Shown: positions 44,794-55,010, counted from the stretch's first letter. The stretch: 64,000 nucleotides of DNA from Bin80 sp965203305 (GCA_965203305.1 OZ241874.1:2604001-2668000), one strand, 5' to 3'. Notes: a model not told the origin generated them from the letters alone. Numbers and translations are program-made.

Positions 44794-46251
44794 TTACTTC
44801 ACGAGCATCATTTTGCCACTGAGGCGATTCCCCCGCACATTCAACTGGTACACATAGGTACCAGAGGGCAGATCACTTGCCGTAAAGGTCGCAGTATATT
44901 TGCCGGCAATCAGGTGCTCATCTACAAGTGTGGCCACCTCTCTGCCAAGCACATCATAGACTTTCAGCGTAGCGAGTCCCGCATCTTTCATCTCAAACGC
45001 GATGTTCGTCTGAGGATTGAAGGGGTTCGGATAGTTCTGTGAGAGGGTAAAGCCGTCTGGGATCTCCGTCGGATCCCGCTCAATGCTAGCCACTTCGCCT
45101 CGCATAAATTTCTTGAGAGGAAATCCTCGATGTGAATCCTGAGACAGCCATCCACATTCACCGTCCGCCTGAACTGCTTGCAGAACATTAAAAGCTCCTA
45201 AATAAGCATATACCCCATCATGTGAAAATCCGATAGCACGGACATCTCTGTTGACACCAGCTCCACAATACTTAAACGGAGAATTGAACTTAAGGCTATC
45301 TACAATCATATCCTCCTGCATGGGATCAATCGCAAATGCAGTCAATTCGCTTCCAGCCATAAACATTCCAGTGGTGTCTGGGGCGATGTTTGCTGCCGCC
45401 CCATGACCAAGCCAGATGTACCCTGTCGTCGGATGCCGGACACTACCTTGTGCAACAAGTCCCTCGTGAATCAGCCCAAGTGAGTCATACATGGAAAACT
45501 CATCCTCACGATGATACTTGTATGTACCCCGATGTGTAAAGGCAGACCAGTATACGGAGTTTCCATCTTCACTAACTTCCACTGCACGCCCGATACCCGG
45601 CGAAGAGTTGGATACATTACCGATCCACCGAAAATCCGAGTTAAAAATACTGATGGGTGCATTGGCACTGACAGGAGCCACATATACATTTCCAGTTCCA
45701 TCAATTCCTGGAGAGGCAGGGGAACCCGTAAAGGTGTCACTCTCCAGATTCACCCGGTTCATGACCTCACCCGTTTTGTGATTAAGCCGATACATAAGGC
45801 TGACACTCTGCCCGACCACGACAATAATGTCACCGTTGTGATCCGCTTTGACACCAGTAATCCGTCTCGCAATGCCGCTGGGATTTCTGCTCGTAGCAAC
45901 ATCATAAGCCAATGTATCCGTCATCATCTCCCCGTCTTTCATGTAGGCAAAGGCATGCATAGGTTCCATTGCCTTCATTCCTTCCATATCATATACATGC
46001 AGAGAAGAGGTTCTGAACGCAGCCGTAGCACCGGTAAGAGTCTTGACAGTGTCACCATTTATAACTGGAGGAGTAGACGGATAATACTGGGATACCCAAA
46101 CCTTCCCCTCCGCATCCACTGCCATTCCATGAACTCCCCGCCAGAACGTCGTGGAGTCAGGAAATGCACCCATATCCATCCAGTTCTGGGCACTTGCCGT
46201 ACCGCTACCAACGAGCAGAACAGACACGAAAAGTAGTAATCTTTGAATCAT
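44794..46251 (-). CDS. Secreted propeller-like protein with T9SS sorting domain, paralogue 2
   Basis: 485 residues from MIQRLLLFVSVLLVGSG, signal peptide to about ASAQ. It has the same blade-like units as paralogue 1 (DHNGDIIVVVGQS, DGTGNVYVAPVSAN, SEDGNSVYWSAFTHRG, TTGYIWLGHG, SHDGVYAYLGAFN). The sorting domain (YPNPFNPQT, VYDVLGREVATLVDEHLIAGKYTATF) is nearly identical to paralogue 1, more so than the body, which suggests selection on or gene conversion of the export signal. Two Cys in the C-terminal body (FKYCGAGV, ADGECGW) are absent from paralogue 1. It is followed by a strong stem-loop. Confidence 0.85.
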   Translation of the reverse strand: MIQRLLLFVSVLLVGSGTASAQNWMDMGAFPDSTTFWRGVHGMAVDAEGKVWVSQYYPSTPPVINGDTVKTLTGATAAFRTSSLHVYDMEGMKAMEPMHAFAYMKDGEMMTDTLAYDVATSRNPSGIARRITGVKADHNGDIIVVVGQSVSLMYRLNHKTGEVMNRVNLESDTFTGSPASPGIDGTGNVYVAPVSANAPISIFNSDFRWIGNVSNSSPGIGRAVEVSEDGNSVYWSAFTHRGTYKYHREDEFSMYDSLGLIHEGLVAQGSVRHPTTGYIWLGHGAAANIAPDTTGMFMAGSELTAFAIDPMQEDMIVDSLKFNSPFKYCGAGVNRDVRAIGFSHDGVYAYLGAFNVLQAVQADGECGWLSQDSHRGFPLKKFMRGEVASIERDPTEIPDGFTLSQNYPNPFNPQTNIAFEMKDAGLATLKVYDVLGREVATLVDEHLIAGKYTATFTASDLPSGTYVYQLNVRGNRLSGKMMLVK

Positions 46252-46311
46252 TGTAGAAAAGGTTAGTTACAATTGTGAGTTAACATGTCAGAGAATATAA
46301 TACTCTCGAAC

Positions 46312-47529
46312 TTAAAAAACAAATTTCCTGAAACCGTCCCGGCGTATCGTAATGCGGATCATGCCAGCAGGAGAAGAATCAGTGGAGTTGGTGGAGGCAT
46401 AGAGATGCCCTCTCGGCCCCCAGGCAAACCTGCGAGAAGGCTGGCGCAATACACCAAGATAAAGTACCTCGCCAGCTCCATTCGGGTCTACAACAATCAC
46501 AGGATCCGTGGCATCCGTCCCCACATACAGGTGCCCGGTCATAGCAAACGCGAGCGCATACGCCTCACTGCCATGAAAGGCAGTCACATCAAAAAAAACT
46601 TCAGGCAAGCCCAGGTTGCCACTGGCATCAATCGAAAAACGCCAGACCTTGCTTACTCCTCCTTTGACACCCGTTACGTATAAAAAATTCCTGTACAGGG
46701 CCAAATCCCGAACATCCGCCTCAAAAGGATATGCTGTAACGGTCTTGTCCGCATCTACACGGTAGATCTCTGCATTGTTTCCCGCGGTCCAGATTCGCCC
46801 ATTCGCATCAATCGCGAGTGTAGTCAGTCTGGTTGCTGTATTTGGGATCACCGCAAACACAGCAAAACGAGTCCCCCCTTCCTCATACCGGAAAATAGCC
46901 CGAACAGACCGAACAGCATACAGGTGATTGTCCGGTCCGAATGCCATATCCGCCCACAGGAATGTAGAGCTAATAAATTCGCCGCGTTCTCCCTCGGGAG
47001 TCATCCGAGTAATCCCGGTCGGTAAGTCAAAGGCCGCCAGAGAGGCATACACATTTCCATCCTGATCCGTAGTGATACCGTAGACATCCTCAAACTTTTT
47101 GACATCCCCAAACTGAATAAACGGAGGATCCAGTCCGTAGGCAACGCTGTTACTGAAATTCTCTGCTCCTACAATGACGAGACGAAGATTTAACTCAGGT
47201 TGCGGTTCGTTTGGGGCAATCATGCGAAGCTGCGTGGCAGAAGCCTGCGTGACAACGCCACGGGCCGTCCCGAAATACACCAGATTGTTTCCCGTCACCT
47301 CCGAAAAATTGCTGCCTGTGATCGTTACTTCATCTACTCCTGCCAGAGCACTTCCCTCCGGCATCACGCTCTCAATCACAGGATCAGGCAGGCTGGACCG
47401 GTTAGGATCATAAATGCTGGGGGCCGTCCCCGAGTCACAGCCAAAGGATAGCGCGAGGCATAACAGGCCAAGCGGCAGAGCAAAACGCCCCCAGCTATAA
47501 CGAAAACCGGATGGCAAGACGCTGTACAT
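46312..47529 (-). CDS. Lipoprotein with IPT/TIG domain and propeller repeats
   Basis: 405 residues from MYSVLPSGFRYSWGRF. The lipobox is LSFGC, so Cys is lipidated after signal peptidase II cleavage. An IPT/TIG Ig-like domain (PVIESVMPEGSALAGVDEVTITGSNF...VYFGT) follows. An NHL/SMP-30-like propeller fills the rest (TTDQDGNVYASLAAFD, AFGPDNHLYAVRS, AIDANGRIWTAG, FAMTGHLYVGTD, GPRGHLYAST). The start lies 35 bases inside the 3' end of the PorV-like gene. A longer frame exists but would be entirely antisense-like to that gene. It is probably an outer-membrane surface lipoprotein acting with its neighbours. Confidence 0.8.
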   Translation of the reverse strand: MYSVLPSGFRYSWGRFALPLGLLCLALSFGCDSGTAPSIYDPNRSSLPDPVIESVMPEGSALAGVDEVTITGSNFSEVTGNNLVYFGTARGVVTQASATQLRMIAPNEPQPELNLRLVIVGAENFSNSVAYGLDPPFIQFGDVKKFEDVYGITTDQDGNVYASLAAFDLPTGITRMTPEGERGEFISSTFLWADMAFGPDNHLYAVRSVRAIFRYEEGGTRFAVFAVIPNTATRLTTLAIDANGRIWTAGNNAEIYRVDADKTVTAYPFEADVRDLALYRNFLYVTGVKGGVSKVWRFSIDASGNLGLPEVFFDVTAFHGSEAYALAFAMTGHLYVGTDATDPVIVVDPNGAGEVLYLGVLRQPSRRFAWGPRGHLYASTNSTDSSPAGMIRITIRRDGFRKFVF

Positions 47530-48499
47530 TGGAAAAAATGCCAAAATCTGTATATGAATAATCGGCTCCAAACCCGAACCTTCCAAGGGACTGCTTGAGT
47601 CCCAGCCCGAAACTGATTCCCTGCTCATCCGCCGGGAAAACATACCCCGCACGGAGAATAAATGTGCCGAGGAAGGTATACTCGGTGCCAACCTTGATCT
47701 GTTCAGAAAAATCACGCGGGTTGGCCGCATCCACGGAGAGCAAGAACTCGTGCGTGCCGGATCCATGGCTAAGAAGATCCATCAGATCCATGGATACACC
47801 AATATTTAGTGTCAACGGCAGGGCAACACTCTCTTCGCTGAATGTGATCTCAGGAGCGAAATTGCGGGCACTGACGGCAAAATTAAGACTGCGAAATCCA
47901 GTCCGGTACAAAACCCCGAAATCATATGCCAGCACCCCCTCCTCCATCTTCTTGCGTACATAGTCATCATCATCTCCGGTCCCTGTCACAGAGTTCGCCA
48001 AAAATTGATTGGCCCACTTGAACTGCGCTCCCACAGAGAAGCGGTCTGAAAGAGTCCGCGCATATCCGACCCCGAAACTCCATGCGGAGGGGGAGAAGGT
48101 ACCTGTATCCAGAAAGCCCTGGTCATTGTCAAACCGGATCGTCTCTTGCAATTCCCCATAGTCTACCATCACGAACGAGAATCCGATCACGCCCAAACGG
48201 CCACTTCCCGGGCGAAATGACAAGCCGGCCATGGAATAGTTGATTTCGGCAATCCACTGGGTTCGTGCCACGATCATGTCCAGGTCGCTTTCTTGCCATG
48301 CCATGCCGCCGGGATTATAAAACAGAGAGGCAGCTCCATGATCAATGGCTGTGAAGGCATCTCCAAGAGCAGCTGCACGGGGATCTACAGATACAGACAG
48401 AAACTTCATGGCTGTCTGTGCAAGCTTTTTCTGCTGGGCCGAAGCAGAGGGTGCCATAAGTGGCACAAGCAGCAACAATATGTGGATCCATCGCTGCAT
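47495..48499 (-). CDS. PorV/PorQ-family outer-membrane protein
   Basis: 334 residues from MQRWIHILLLLV, signal peptide to SASAQ. The family opening AMKFLSVSVDPRAAALGDAFTA and the FYNPGGMAW motif are those of PorV/PorQ (UPF0164), FadL-like 14-stranded beta-barrels. The rest is alternating strands ending in VQRLAIRFSL with an aromatic near the C-terminus. In T9SS, PorV shuttles cargo to the attachment complex; homologues next to individual cargo genes may serve as dedicated partners. It starts 7 bases after the FN3/T9SS gene and overlaps the lipoprotein gene, so the three form one operon. Confidence 0.87.
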   Translation of the reverse strand: MQRWIHILLLLVPLMAPSASAQQKKLAQTAMKFLSVSVDPRAAALGDAFTAIDHGAASLFYNPGGMAWQESDLDMIVARTQWIAEINYSMAGLSFRPGSGRLGVIGFSFVMVDYGELQETIRFDNDQGFLDTGTFSPSAWSFGVGYARTLSDRFSVGAQFKWANQFLANSVTGTGDDDDYVRKKMEEGVLAYDFGVLYRTGFRSLNFAVSARNFAPEITFSEESVALPLTLNIGVSMDLMDLLSHGSGTHEFLLSVDAANPRDFSEQIKVGTEYTFLGTFILRAGYVFPADEQGISFGLGLKQSLGRFGFGADYSYTDFGIFSNVQRLAIRFSL

Positions 48500-48506
48500 C
48501 CTGTAC

Positions 48507-50633
48507 CTAACGGATAATGACAAATTTTTTGATAATTCGCTCCCCGGTGTCCAGATCGGTAACCACCGCGATGTATAGACCACTGGACACAACCTGTCTG
48601 GACGAAGTCGTATGATCCCAGAATTCATCCCCGCTCCCGTCGGTATGCTCAATTTCGTCCACAAGCTCGCCCAGATCGGTATAGATGGCAATGGTACATT
48701 GCCCTGGAATGTTAAAGAACGCGAGTTTGTCTGTCTGATCTGGGAATCGCACTGTTGGACTTGATCCGATATTGAACGGATTCGGTACAATACGGACTTC
48801 GGAAAGAGAAGTACCTGCCGGTCGTTTCAGACGTGTGGGAGTATAGGTCTGTGTCGCGTAGCGAGAACTGCGGAGGGAGCGTCCGGCGGGGGTACCTCCT
48901 GCCCCGTCATTCTGACTGGCACTCTGGACTGCGATGATGTAATAGTAATAGTCTATCCCGCGAATCGGAGTCGTGTCGTCAAAACTGGTATCACCGGACG
49001 AGGCACTGTGCACAAGCGTATAGGTACTGTCAAAACGTCCCTGTGCACGATAGATGTCCCATTGCTCCGGTAAAGGTTCAGAAGCATGAGGGCTCCATGT
49101 GAGGCGAATCCGGTCACCCCCTCCATCTACTTTAAATTCACTTGGTGGAGCGGGCGCACGGGGGATTTTGTACTCCGAGGCATAATTGGCAATTGCCCTT
49201 CGGAATGTCTGAAACAGAGAATCTCGTCCCGTGAAGACCCATTCATTCTTTGTCATTGTATGGGTCTGTCCATGGACCTCGAGTGTGATGGGAGCACTGT
49301 CGTTGGCACCGGATTCCTTGTAAGCTCTGCCAATGGCATTGTTGGCTTCACGACTCAGGCCGGCAGCTGCCTCGGCTATGACGATGCGTACACTCTCTCC
49401 CGGTGCCAGGGTGTACGGACCATAGCCGTTGGCACTTGAAAACCCTCCAGGAGTTCCCAGACTTGGATCTCCAACAGGGTCCAGAAACCCCTGTAATCCT
49501 GTGGGTTCCACAACATCCGCATGACGCGGAGATTTGTGTCCGCTGGCCATTACATTGTATTCCACCTCCATCTTTGTCGGATTGAACGCGTCATTTTGCG
49601 ACATGTAAGGCTCATCGGAGCCAATCCAGGCGGTGGTGCTCGGTTGATTCGGATCGTCCGTTTGATCCGAGGGAGAAGTATCTGCATGCAAGGTGACGAT
49701 TCCGGCAAACTGGGAGGCCCCCAGTCGGCCTGTCGTATCGGTTGGTGCGATATTGAAGGCTGGCAATGCCGCAGGCAAGATTGGGCCTCCGATATTGTCA
49801 TAGGCACTGAAAGGAGGAAACTTCCCGTGCCATACAAACTGCGCCCGAAAATTCTCGTCTGCCGGATCTGTTTTGACCCCGTCCCCGCGAGTATCCAGCA
49901 TGGCGTTTAATCCCCAGCCTGTGCCGTTTCCAATAACATAGCGAGTTTCTTTCGCGATGGACAGTCTCCACTGAAAAAAGAAGTAGACCCCTTCCAGGGT
50001 CTGGTTCGGAAGCTCAATGTCCGAGTCGGCATCCGTATTTCCGGTATTCGTGAATGTGTACTCGTGGATGTGATAGTTGTCGTGATACTCCTGTGTGAAC
50101 TGAAGAATCTTGCGCTCCATGGTAATTCCCAGGAGCGTATTGGTCTGATTTATAATCGTGGCATCGGCTGTCATGTCAGGATCGTTGGTATCCGCGACCA
50201 TGGCAGCTTCCGGCTCGCTAATGGCACCATCTACGAACACGGAGGTGAGTGGCAGTCGGGTAATGAGTTCAAATCGTGTCGGAAAGAATTCTCCACTGCC
50301 CGATCCACGTGGACCGACATGTACTACCCGGCGAGCATAGCTTGTACCCACATCATCTGTTACGTTTGTAGCACCGATCCATAATCCCTTTGCTGCCTGC
50401 ATATCGGTATACCGATAGATGCCCGGCCAGCGCAATCCGTCCTGCTGTCTCCCCACAAACCCGCATGACTCGCATTCGCTGCCGATTTCAGAATACCAGT
50501 TATGCAGAGAGCCTGCCGACAGCCATTTGTTGACAAACTGCGCATGAACTTCGGAATCTGTTGCCGACAGTGTAAAAAATGCCAGTAGCACACTGAACTG
50601 GAATAGAATAGTCCGTAGCGTGGTGAGGCTCAT
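48507..50633 (-). CDS. Large secreted protein with FN3 and T9SS-type C-terminal domain
   Basis: 708 residues from MSLTTLRTILFQFSVLL, signal peptide to about VHAQF. A long N-terminal region of about 460 residues is of unknown fold, with an ECESCGF Cys pair. A fibronectin type III domain follows near residues 500-590 (APPSEFKVDGGGDRIRLTW, GIDYYYYIIAV). The C-terminal sorting-type domain begins VRIVPNPFNIGSSPTV with ELVDEIEHTDGSG and ends KKFVIIR. Proteins of this layout are common T9SS cargo in this phylum, found downstream of a TonB receptor and upstream of PorV-like genes, as here. Confidence 0.82.
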   Translation of the reverse strand: MSLTTLRTILFQFSVLLAFFTLSATDSEVHAQFVNKWLSAGSLHNWYSEIGSECESCGFVGRQQDGLRWPGIYRYTDMQAAKGLWIGATNVTDDVGTSYARRVVHVGPRGSGSGEFFPTRFELITRLPLTSVFVDGAISEPEAAMVADTNDPDMTADATIINQTNTLLGITMERKILQFTQEYHDNYHIHEYTFTNTGNTDADSDIELPNQTLEGVYFFFQWRLSIAKETRYVIGNGTGWGLNAMLDTRGDGVKTDPADENFRAQFVWHGKFPPFSAYDNIGGPILPAALPAFNIAPTDTTGRLGASQFAGIVTLHADTSPSDQTDDPNQPSTTAWIGSDEPYMSQNDAFNPTKMEVEYNVMASGHKSPRHADVVEPTGLQGFLDPVGDPSLGTPGGFSSANGYGPYTLAPGESVRIVIAEAAAGLSREANNAIGRAYKESGANDSAPITLEVHGQTHTMTKNEWVFTGRDSLFQTFRRAIANYASEYKIPRAPAPPSEFKVDGGGDRIRLTWSPHASEPLPEQWDIYRAQGRFDSTYTLVHSASSGDTSFDDTTPIRGIDYYYYIIAVQSASQNDGAGGTPAGRSLRSSRYATQTYTPTRLKRPAGTSLSEVRIVPNPFNIGSSPTVRFPDQTDKLAFFNIPGQCTIAIYTDLGELVDEIEHTDGSGDEFWDHTTSSRQVVSSGLYIAVVTDLDTGERIIKKFVIIR

Positions 50634-50949
50634 TTCCTTGAGAATGCTTGCAGACACCATAAAACGCTGTGCGCAGGTATTTTTCAGGAATTTCTATGGC
50701 GAGTCAAAGGGCCGCGTCTGGCTATTCATTTTGTGCTTCTCATGGTCACAGCCAGCAACCCTGCCAGTACGAACTGAAAACGGGGTAACATTTGCTTCAC
50801 TAATCCGCAGTCTAAGTACGACATATTTCTTTGTTTATTTGGGAAATACATTCACCCCTGATACATTAAATTTGTAGCGCAATATTCCCAATTCTCTTGT
50901 ACAAATAATGATTTGAAAATTCTCGAATTTGGACAAAAAATGTAAAAAT

Positions 50950-51285
50950 TCATCTAAGTATCTTTTTACTACTGTAAAGGTTAAATTGTCCCTTGTGAAG
51001 TACCAAAAACGGAAGTTCTTCAACTGTAACACCCAAAATTTCCTGTTCCCTCTCATCAAACTGTGCAAGGAGGCTATACACCGTTAAATCTTCTTGTTGA
51101 TGGACTGGATAGCCAAGATAGGATATAATACTTCCATTTCTTAGAGATAAAATAGAACGGTATTCTCCGCCTGCCTTGTCTATTTTGAGACAAAGCTTTT
51201 CGCCTAGATTTTCCCCGGAGAGCATCAACGGAGACTCCCATGAACCTACCGTGTTCTGGGGGACTTCAAATCCTATTTGTGACAT
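50950..51285 (-). CDS. Small hypothetical protein
   Basis: 111 residues from MSQIGFEVPQNTVG (the longer frame starts at 51315). Acidic, alternating strands and one helix, no signal peptide. No family is recognised. It lies between the TonB receptor and the FN3/T9SS gene on the same strand but with gaps of about 250-320 bases on each side, so operon membership is uncertain. Confidence 0.45.
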   Translation of the reverse strand: MSQIGFEVPQNTVGSWESPLMLSGENLGEKLCLKIDKAGGEYRSILSLRNGSIISYLGYPVHQQEDLTVYSLLAQFDEREQEILGVTVEELPFLVLHKGQFNLYSSKKILR

Positions 51286-51536
51286 TGTGCCAGCCTCATG
51301 TGTTTGTTGTTGCAAGTTGTTAACTGCTAATTGATCTGAGGAACTTCACAGATTGCCCTGCCAATCATCCGCTCAATTAATCGGTTCTTGTCCATTCCGA
51401 ACGACAGGGGTTCAGTGATCTGTACATCTGGCAAACGAAAATTTATTGATACGCTTGTATACACCATTAAATCATTTGTCATTACGCAGGAATGAATCTC
51501 TCATACAGACAGCTCTGCGAAAAACTCCCCCATGAA

Positions 51537-54500
51537 TTAAAATGACAGCCGGATACCCCAGAAAACATCCCGAGGATCCAGAAATGTGAGAAAGCTCTGA
51601 TTTGGCATGTCAATATAGGCCTTGTCCTTGATCGCCTGACGTACGATCTCAGAATCCGCTGCCCCCCACGCACCATCACGATAGACGATGTACTGCCGAG
51701 AGTCATATTCCCAGTAAATCACGTCTTCCTTAGGTGCAGTAATGCTTTCTCGTGCCGGGATTCGCTCCATCGGCTGATAGGTTACATCGTAAGAGCGGTA
51801 CGCCCCAATCTTGTCATCCCCCGGAATGTTCGTCTGGTAGTCATCGGATTCTGGCAGATGAAGAGATCGGAGATAAGACAGCTGGTCATTCCCGTCAATG
51901 AAGCCATTAAAAGAGAGCCTGCGTGTATTCAGCACATTGAAAATATCCACAAAAAACTGTGCTTGCCGCCCGGCAATCACAATGTTTTTGGTGAAACGCA
52001 AGTTCGCATTCCAGTAATCACGGAACGATACATTGTTAATCACGCCTGGAACGGCTCCGCCCCCCGTCCATGTGTATTTCGCCCCCTTCCTCCAGGAACC
52101 GATGAGACTGATGCGCCAGTCCCCCAGAACAGGATAGGAACCGATGCGCGGCCCGAAGTCTGCCGGTGTCAGAAAATCCAGATTGAGACGTGCATACGGC
52201 CTGGGAAGCGGTCTGGACGATGCCCGGCGGCGTTCCGCATCACTCTCGGCAAATTCACGCTGTGCCGTCGGATTTTGAAAGTTTCGCCGAAGACTGAAAT
52301 ATCCAGATGTAAATACCATGTAGGTGTAGTTCACAAACCCCTGGACCCAGCGTCCGCGATTGCGGGAAAGGGTAACCTCAAATCCCCGGATGTCCTCAAA
52401 AGAATTCGGTTCACTGATGGTGTAGTTCACCTGTCCGTCCCGGCTGATATACTCTGTCAGATATGGCTGGAGAGATACATCCTTGTAGTACCCGGCCATA
52501 CGGATTAGAAACTGGTCAAGGAAGGACTGCTCATATCCGAGTTCATAGGCAACCGTTTTTGGTAATGGATTATTCGGATTGGCGACCCGGCTGATCTGCC
52601 CGGTCTCCGTGAACTCGCGAAGAAGGAATAAATTGTTCGGATCCGGCAAGGAGCGAAAATGCCCGTAATTGAAATAAAGCTTGCTAAACTCCGTAATCGG
52701 AAAGGACACCCCCATGCGAGGACTCAGTGCAAAAATGTGGCTCGTAGGATCCTGGGGCAGAAGAGTATCAATTCCGGCCGCCAGTCGTGCACTGAATGCC
52801 GTACTCCACGGCTCAAAACTGTACCAGTCTCCCCCTGCATTAAAGTAATCCAGCCGAAGTCCCAGGTTTGCAATCATCCCAGAGAATTCCAGCTTCCCTT
52901 GTGCATAGGCCGCTCCACGAACCGGTGCACGATCCCACTGAGAGTGTGAGTTGCTGCTTGCCAGAAATGCATCATAGCGTCCGTAATTCACTTTGGAGTC
53001 GGACAGATTGTACTCAAGGCCCGTCTTGACCTGCAGGAACCTGTTCAGCTGACTGGTCAGGTCCGCCTTGATATTATACGCCGTAACCACACTGCTGTCG
53101 CGAGCATTGCTCATCCCGACTCCCGTGCGCATGCCGTCTACGCCAAAGGTCGGTTTTGGCTGGAACCCGAACGGAGCCTCATCAAACCCTACCCCCCCGA
53201 ACGATACTGCCGGATTCTCATTCCGGAGCCGCCCTGGATTTGTGTCATAGCTTGAGCGAAACGCATTGAGACGGATTTCATAGAATGTGGTGGAGCTGAG
53301 CGAATGTGTCAGCTTCAGTCCGCCCATCAGGTTGTTGACTTCAGTAGGTGCCCAGTAATCTGTGGAAAAGATTCTGGAGTCAATGAAGCTGGACCTGCTC
53401 AGCTGAGAGGCAATGCTGAACGCAGACCGAAAAATCCCTGGCTGCCCTGCCCTGCTGAGTGATGTTCCCGTAATGTTTCCCCTCAGCCCCTCAAACGTCA
53501 ATTTCATCCCCGGCATGAGGTCCGCAGTCAGCTTGAGATGTCCAGACCACTCCTGGTACCGGTCCGAGTTCAGTGGAATCAGATACATGCTCTGATCCGC
53601 CCGGAATGAAGCGTAGAACCGAAGTGCCCCCAGGTGCCGACTCAGGAATGGAACCGGACCACCGAGGCCAACATCAATATTGTAATCCGGTCGCACCACT
53701 TCCATTGGCTTGCGGTGTTGCCACAGGAACGCCTGCTGCAGTGCTTCCGGTGTCATGTCATTGGATGGATCATCATCCTTGAGCCGCTCCTCGGCAATCG
53801 CAATCCATCCTTCAAAGCGTGGATACTGTGCCTGTGTGGATTCATCCCACCCTCCAGCTTCGGTTCCTGTAAAGGCAACATCAGGATCCATGAATGGACG
53901 AATCCAGTAGGAATTTGCGTCATCCGCACGAGGTCCAAAATGTTTCTGTGCGGGAGCACTGTAACGGAGGATCGCATTCCCTGTGTATCGCCTGCGATCT
54001 CCTTCTTTTGTTACGACATTGACTACCCCGGAACGAACATTTCCGTATTCTGCATTGAATCCGCCTGTCTGAACCTGAACTTCTTCCACGGACGAGAGAC
54101 TGATACTGGTGTATGGTGCATTATTTCGCTCATCTCGCAAGGTGAGCCCATTGACCATAAACGAGAGTTCGTCGGAACCGCTACCACGCACAGAAAGCCC
54201 CTCAATTCCAGCCTGCAGGCCAACGACGCTGTTGATGCTGGAAACAGGCAGAGCCTCAATCTGGTCGGAGGTTACGTTTAGCTGGCTGTTGGATACATCT
54301 GCCTGTACTACCGGCAACTCTGCAGTTACAACCAGCTCTTCCAGTCCCACGGTTTCCTCTGTGAGCTGAAAATTCACGGTAGTTGTTTGATCAATATTGA
54401 CTCGGACCCCCTGGACGGTCTGCGTCACAAACCCGATAAAGGAGGCACGGAGAGGATATGTCCCCGGAGAAACATTGAGAATCGTATAGTACCCTTCCAC

Positions 54501-54662
54501 ATCGGAGGTCGCTCCTTGCAGAGTTTCTGGAATGAAGAGGTTTACTCCGGGAAGTGCTTCTCCGGATTCCTCCGTAATTCGCCCAGCGATCTTGCCTGTC
54601 TGAGCAAATACTGCACTTGTGGACAGACTCAATGCCAAAGCAAGAATACTCAGAATTCGCAT
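51537..54662 (-). CDS. TonB-dependent receptor with carboxypeptidase-regulatory domain
   Basis: 1041 residues. The signal peptide is MRILSILALALSLSTSAVFAQ. A carboxypeptidase-regulatory-like Ig domain covers about 23-110 (GKIAGRITEESGEALPGVNLF). The plug domain follows, with VVQADVSNSQLNVTSDQIEALPVSSINSV-type sequence from about 115 and GFNAEYGNVRSGVVNVVTK. The rest is a 22-strand barrel ending in a C-terminal Phe (WGIRLSF). It imports a ligand across the outer membrane using TonB; the ligand is not deducible. It is the first gene of the surface cluster running down to 43281. Confidence 0.92.
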   Translation of the reverse strand: MRILSILALALSLSTSAVFAQTGKIAGRITEESGEALPGVNLFIPETLQGATSDVEGYYTILNVSPGTYPLRASFIGFVTQTVQGVRVNIDQTTTVNFQLTEETVGLEELVVTAELPVVQADVSNSQLNVTSDQIEALPVSSINSVVGLQAGIEGLSVRGSGSDELSFMVNGLTLRDERNNAPYTSISLSSVEEVQVQTGGFNAEYGNVRSGVVNVVTKEGDRRRYTGNAILRYSAPAQKHFGPRADDANSYWIRPFMDPDVAFTGTEAGGWDESTQAQYPRFEGWIAIAEERLKDDDPSNDMTPEALQQAFLWQHRKPMEVVRPDYNIDVGLGGPVPFLSRHLGALRFYASFRADQSMYLIPLNSDRYQEWSGHLKLTADLMPGMKLTFEGLRGNITGTSLSRAGQPGIFRSAFSIASQLSRSSFIDSRIFSTDYWAPTEVNNLMGGLKLTHSLSSTTFYEIRLNAFRSSYDTNPGRLRNENPAVSFGGVGFDEAPFGFQPKPTFGVDGMRTGVGMSNARDSSVVTAYNIKADLTSQLNRFLQVKTGLEYNLSDSKVNYGRYDAFLASSNSHSQWDRAPVRGAAYAQGKLEFSGMIANLGLRLDYFNAGGDWYSFEPWSTAFSARLAAGIDTLLPQDPTSHIFALSPRMGVSFPITEFSKLYFNYGHFRSLPDPNNLFLLREFTETGQISRVANPNNPLPKTVAYELGYEQSFLDQFLIRMAGYYKDVSLQPYLTEYISRDGQVNYTISEPNSFEDIRGFEVTLSRNRGRWVQGFVNYTYMVFTSGYFSLRRNFQNPTAQREFAESDAERRRASSRPLPRPYARLNLDFLTPADFGPRIGSYPVLGDWRISLIGSWRKGAKYTWTGGGAVPGVINNVSFRDYWNANLRFTKNIVIAGRQAQFFVDIFNVLNTRRLSFNGFIDGNDQLSYLRSLHLPESDDYQTNIPGDDKIGAYRSYDVTYQPMERIPARESITAPKEDVIYWEYDSRQYIVYRDGAWGAADSEIVRQAIKDKAYIDMPNQSFLTFLDPRDVFWGIRLSF

Positions 54663-54677
54663 TTCAGAGTACTTGGC

Positions 54678-54971
54678 TTATACTCCGGCCAGAGCATCAG
54701 GATGCTTCGCTTGCGAAGCATCTACCTTGTCAATACGCTTATCTTGCTCGTCAAAACGCTTGTCCATGCCGTCAAAACGCCTAGCTTGGGAGTCAGCCAT
54801 AGCATCAAGCCGTTTGTTCAGATCGTCAAACCTCCTATTTTGCTCATCAAAATGCCTGTTGTGTGCAACATTCATTTTCCAGTATGCAATGATAAGGGTC
54901 ACAATCATACCCAAGAGAGCCACAATAATGCTTGCTGCAGCGATAATAATTGTGATAAGTGTCTGTTCCAT
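54678..54971 (-). CDS. Small membrane-anchored coiled-coil protein
   Basis: 97 residues from MEQTLITIIIAAASIIVALLG; the frame also opens 13 codons upstream. One membrane segment (about 4-28) ends in IIAYWKMNVAHN, like IIASRRMNASQN of the 14149-15006 protein, and is followed by short R-F-D-E/D-x2-N/D-K-R heptad units (HFDEQNRRFDDLNKRLD). It is a short relative of that repeat protein. The stop is 16 bases upstream of the TonB receptor start on the same strand. Function unknown. Confidence 0.65.
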   Translation of the reverse strand: MEQTLITIIIAAASIIVALLGMIVTLIIAYWKMNVAHNRHFDEQNRRFDDLNKRLDAMADSQARRFDGMDKRFDEQDKRIDKVDASQAKHPDALAGV

Positions 54972-55010
54972 GAATTTGATACAGAATTGGTTTAAGTTTT
55001 GCGGGATCAA

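Noticed and set aside
47530..47766. Longer N-terminus for the TIG lipoprotein
   Set aside because: It lies in a shifted frame of the PorV-like gene and would bury the lipobox.
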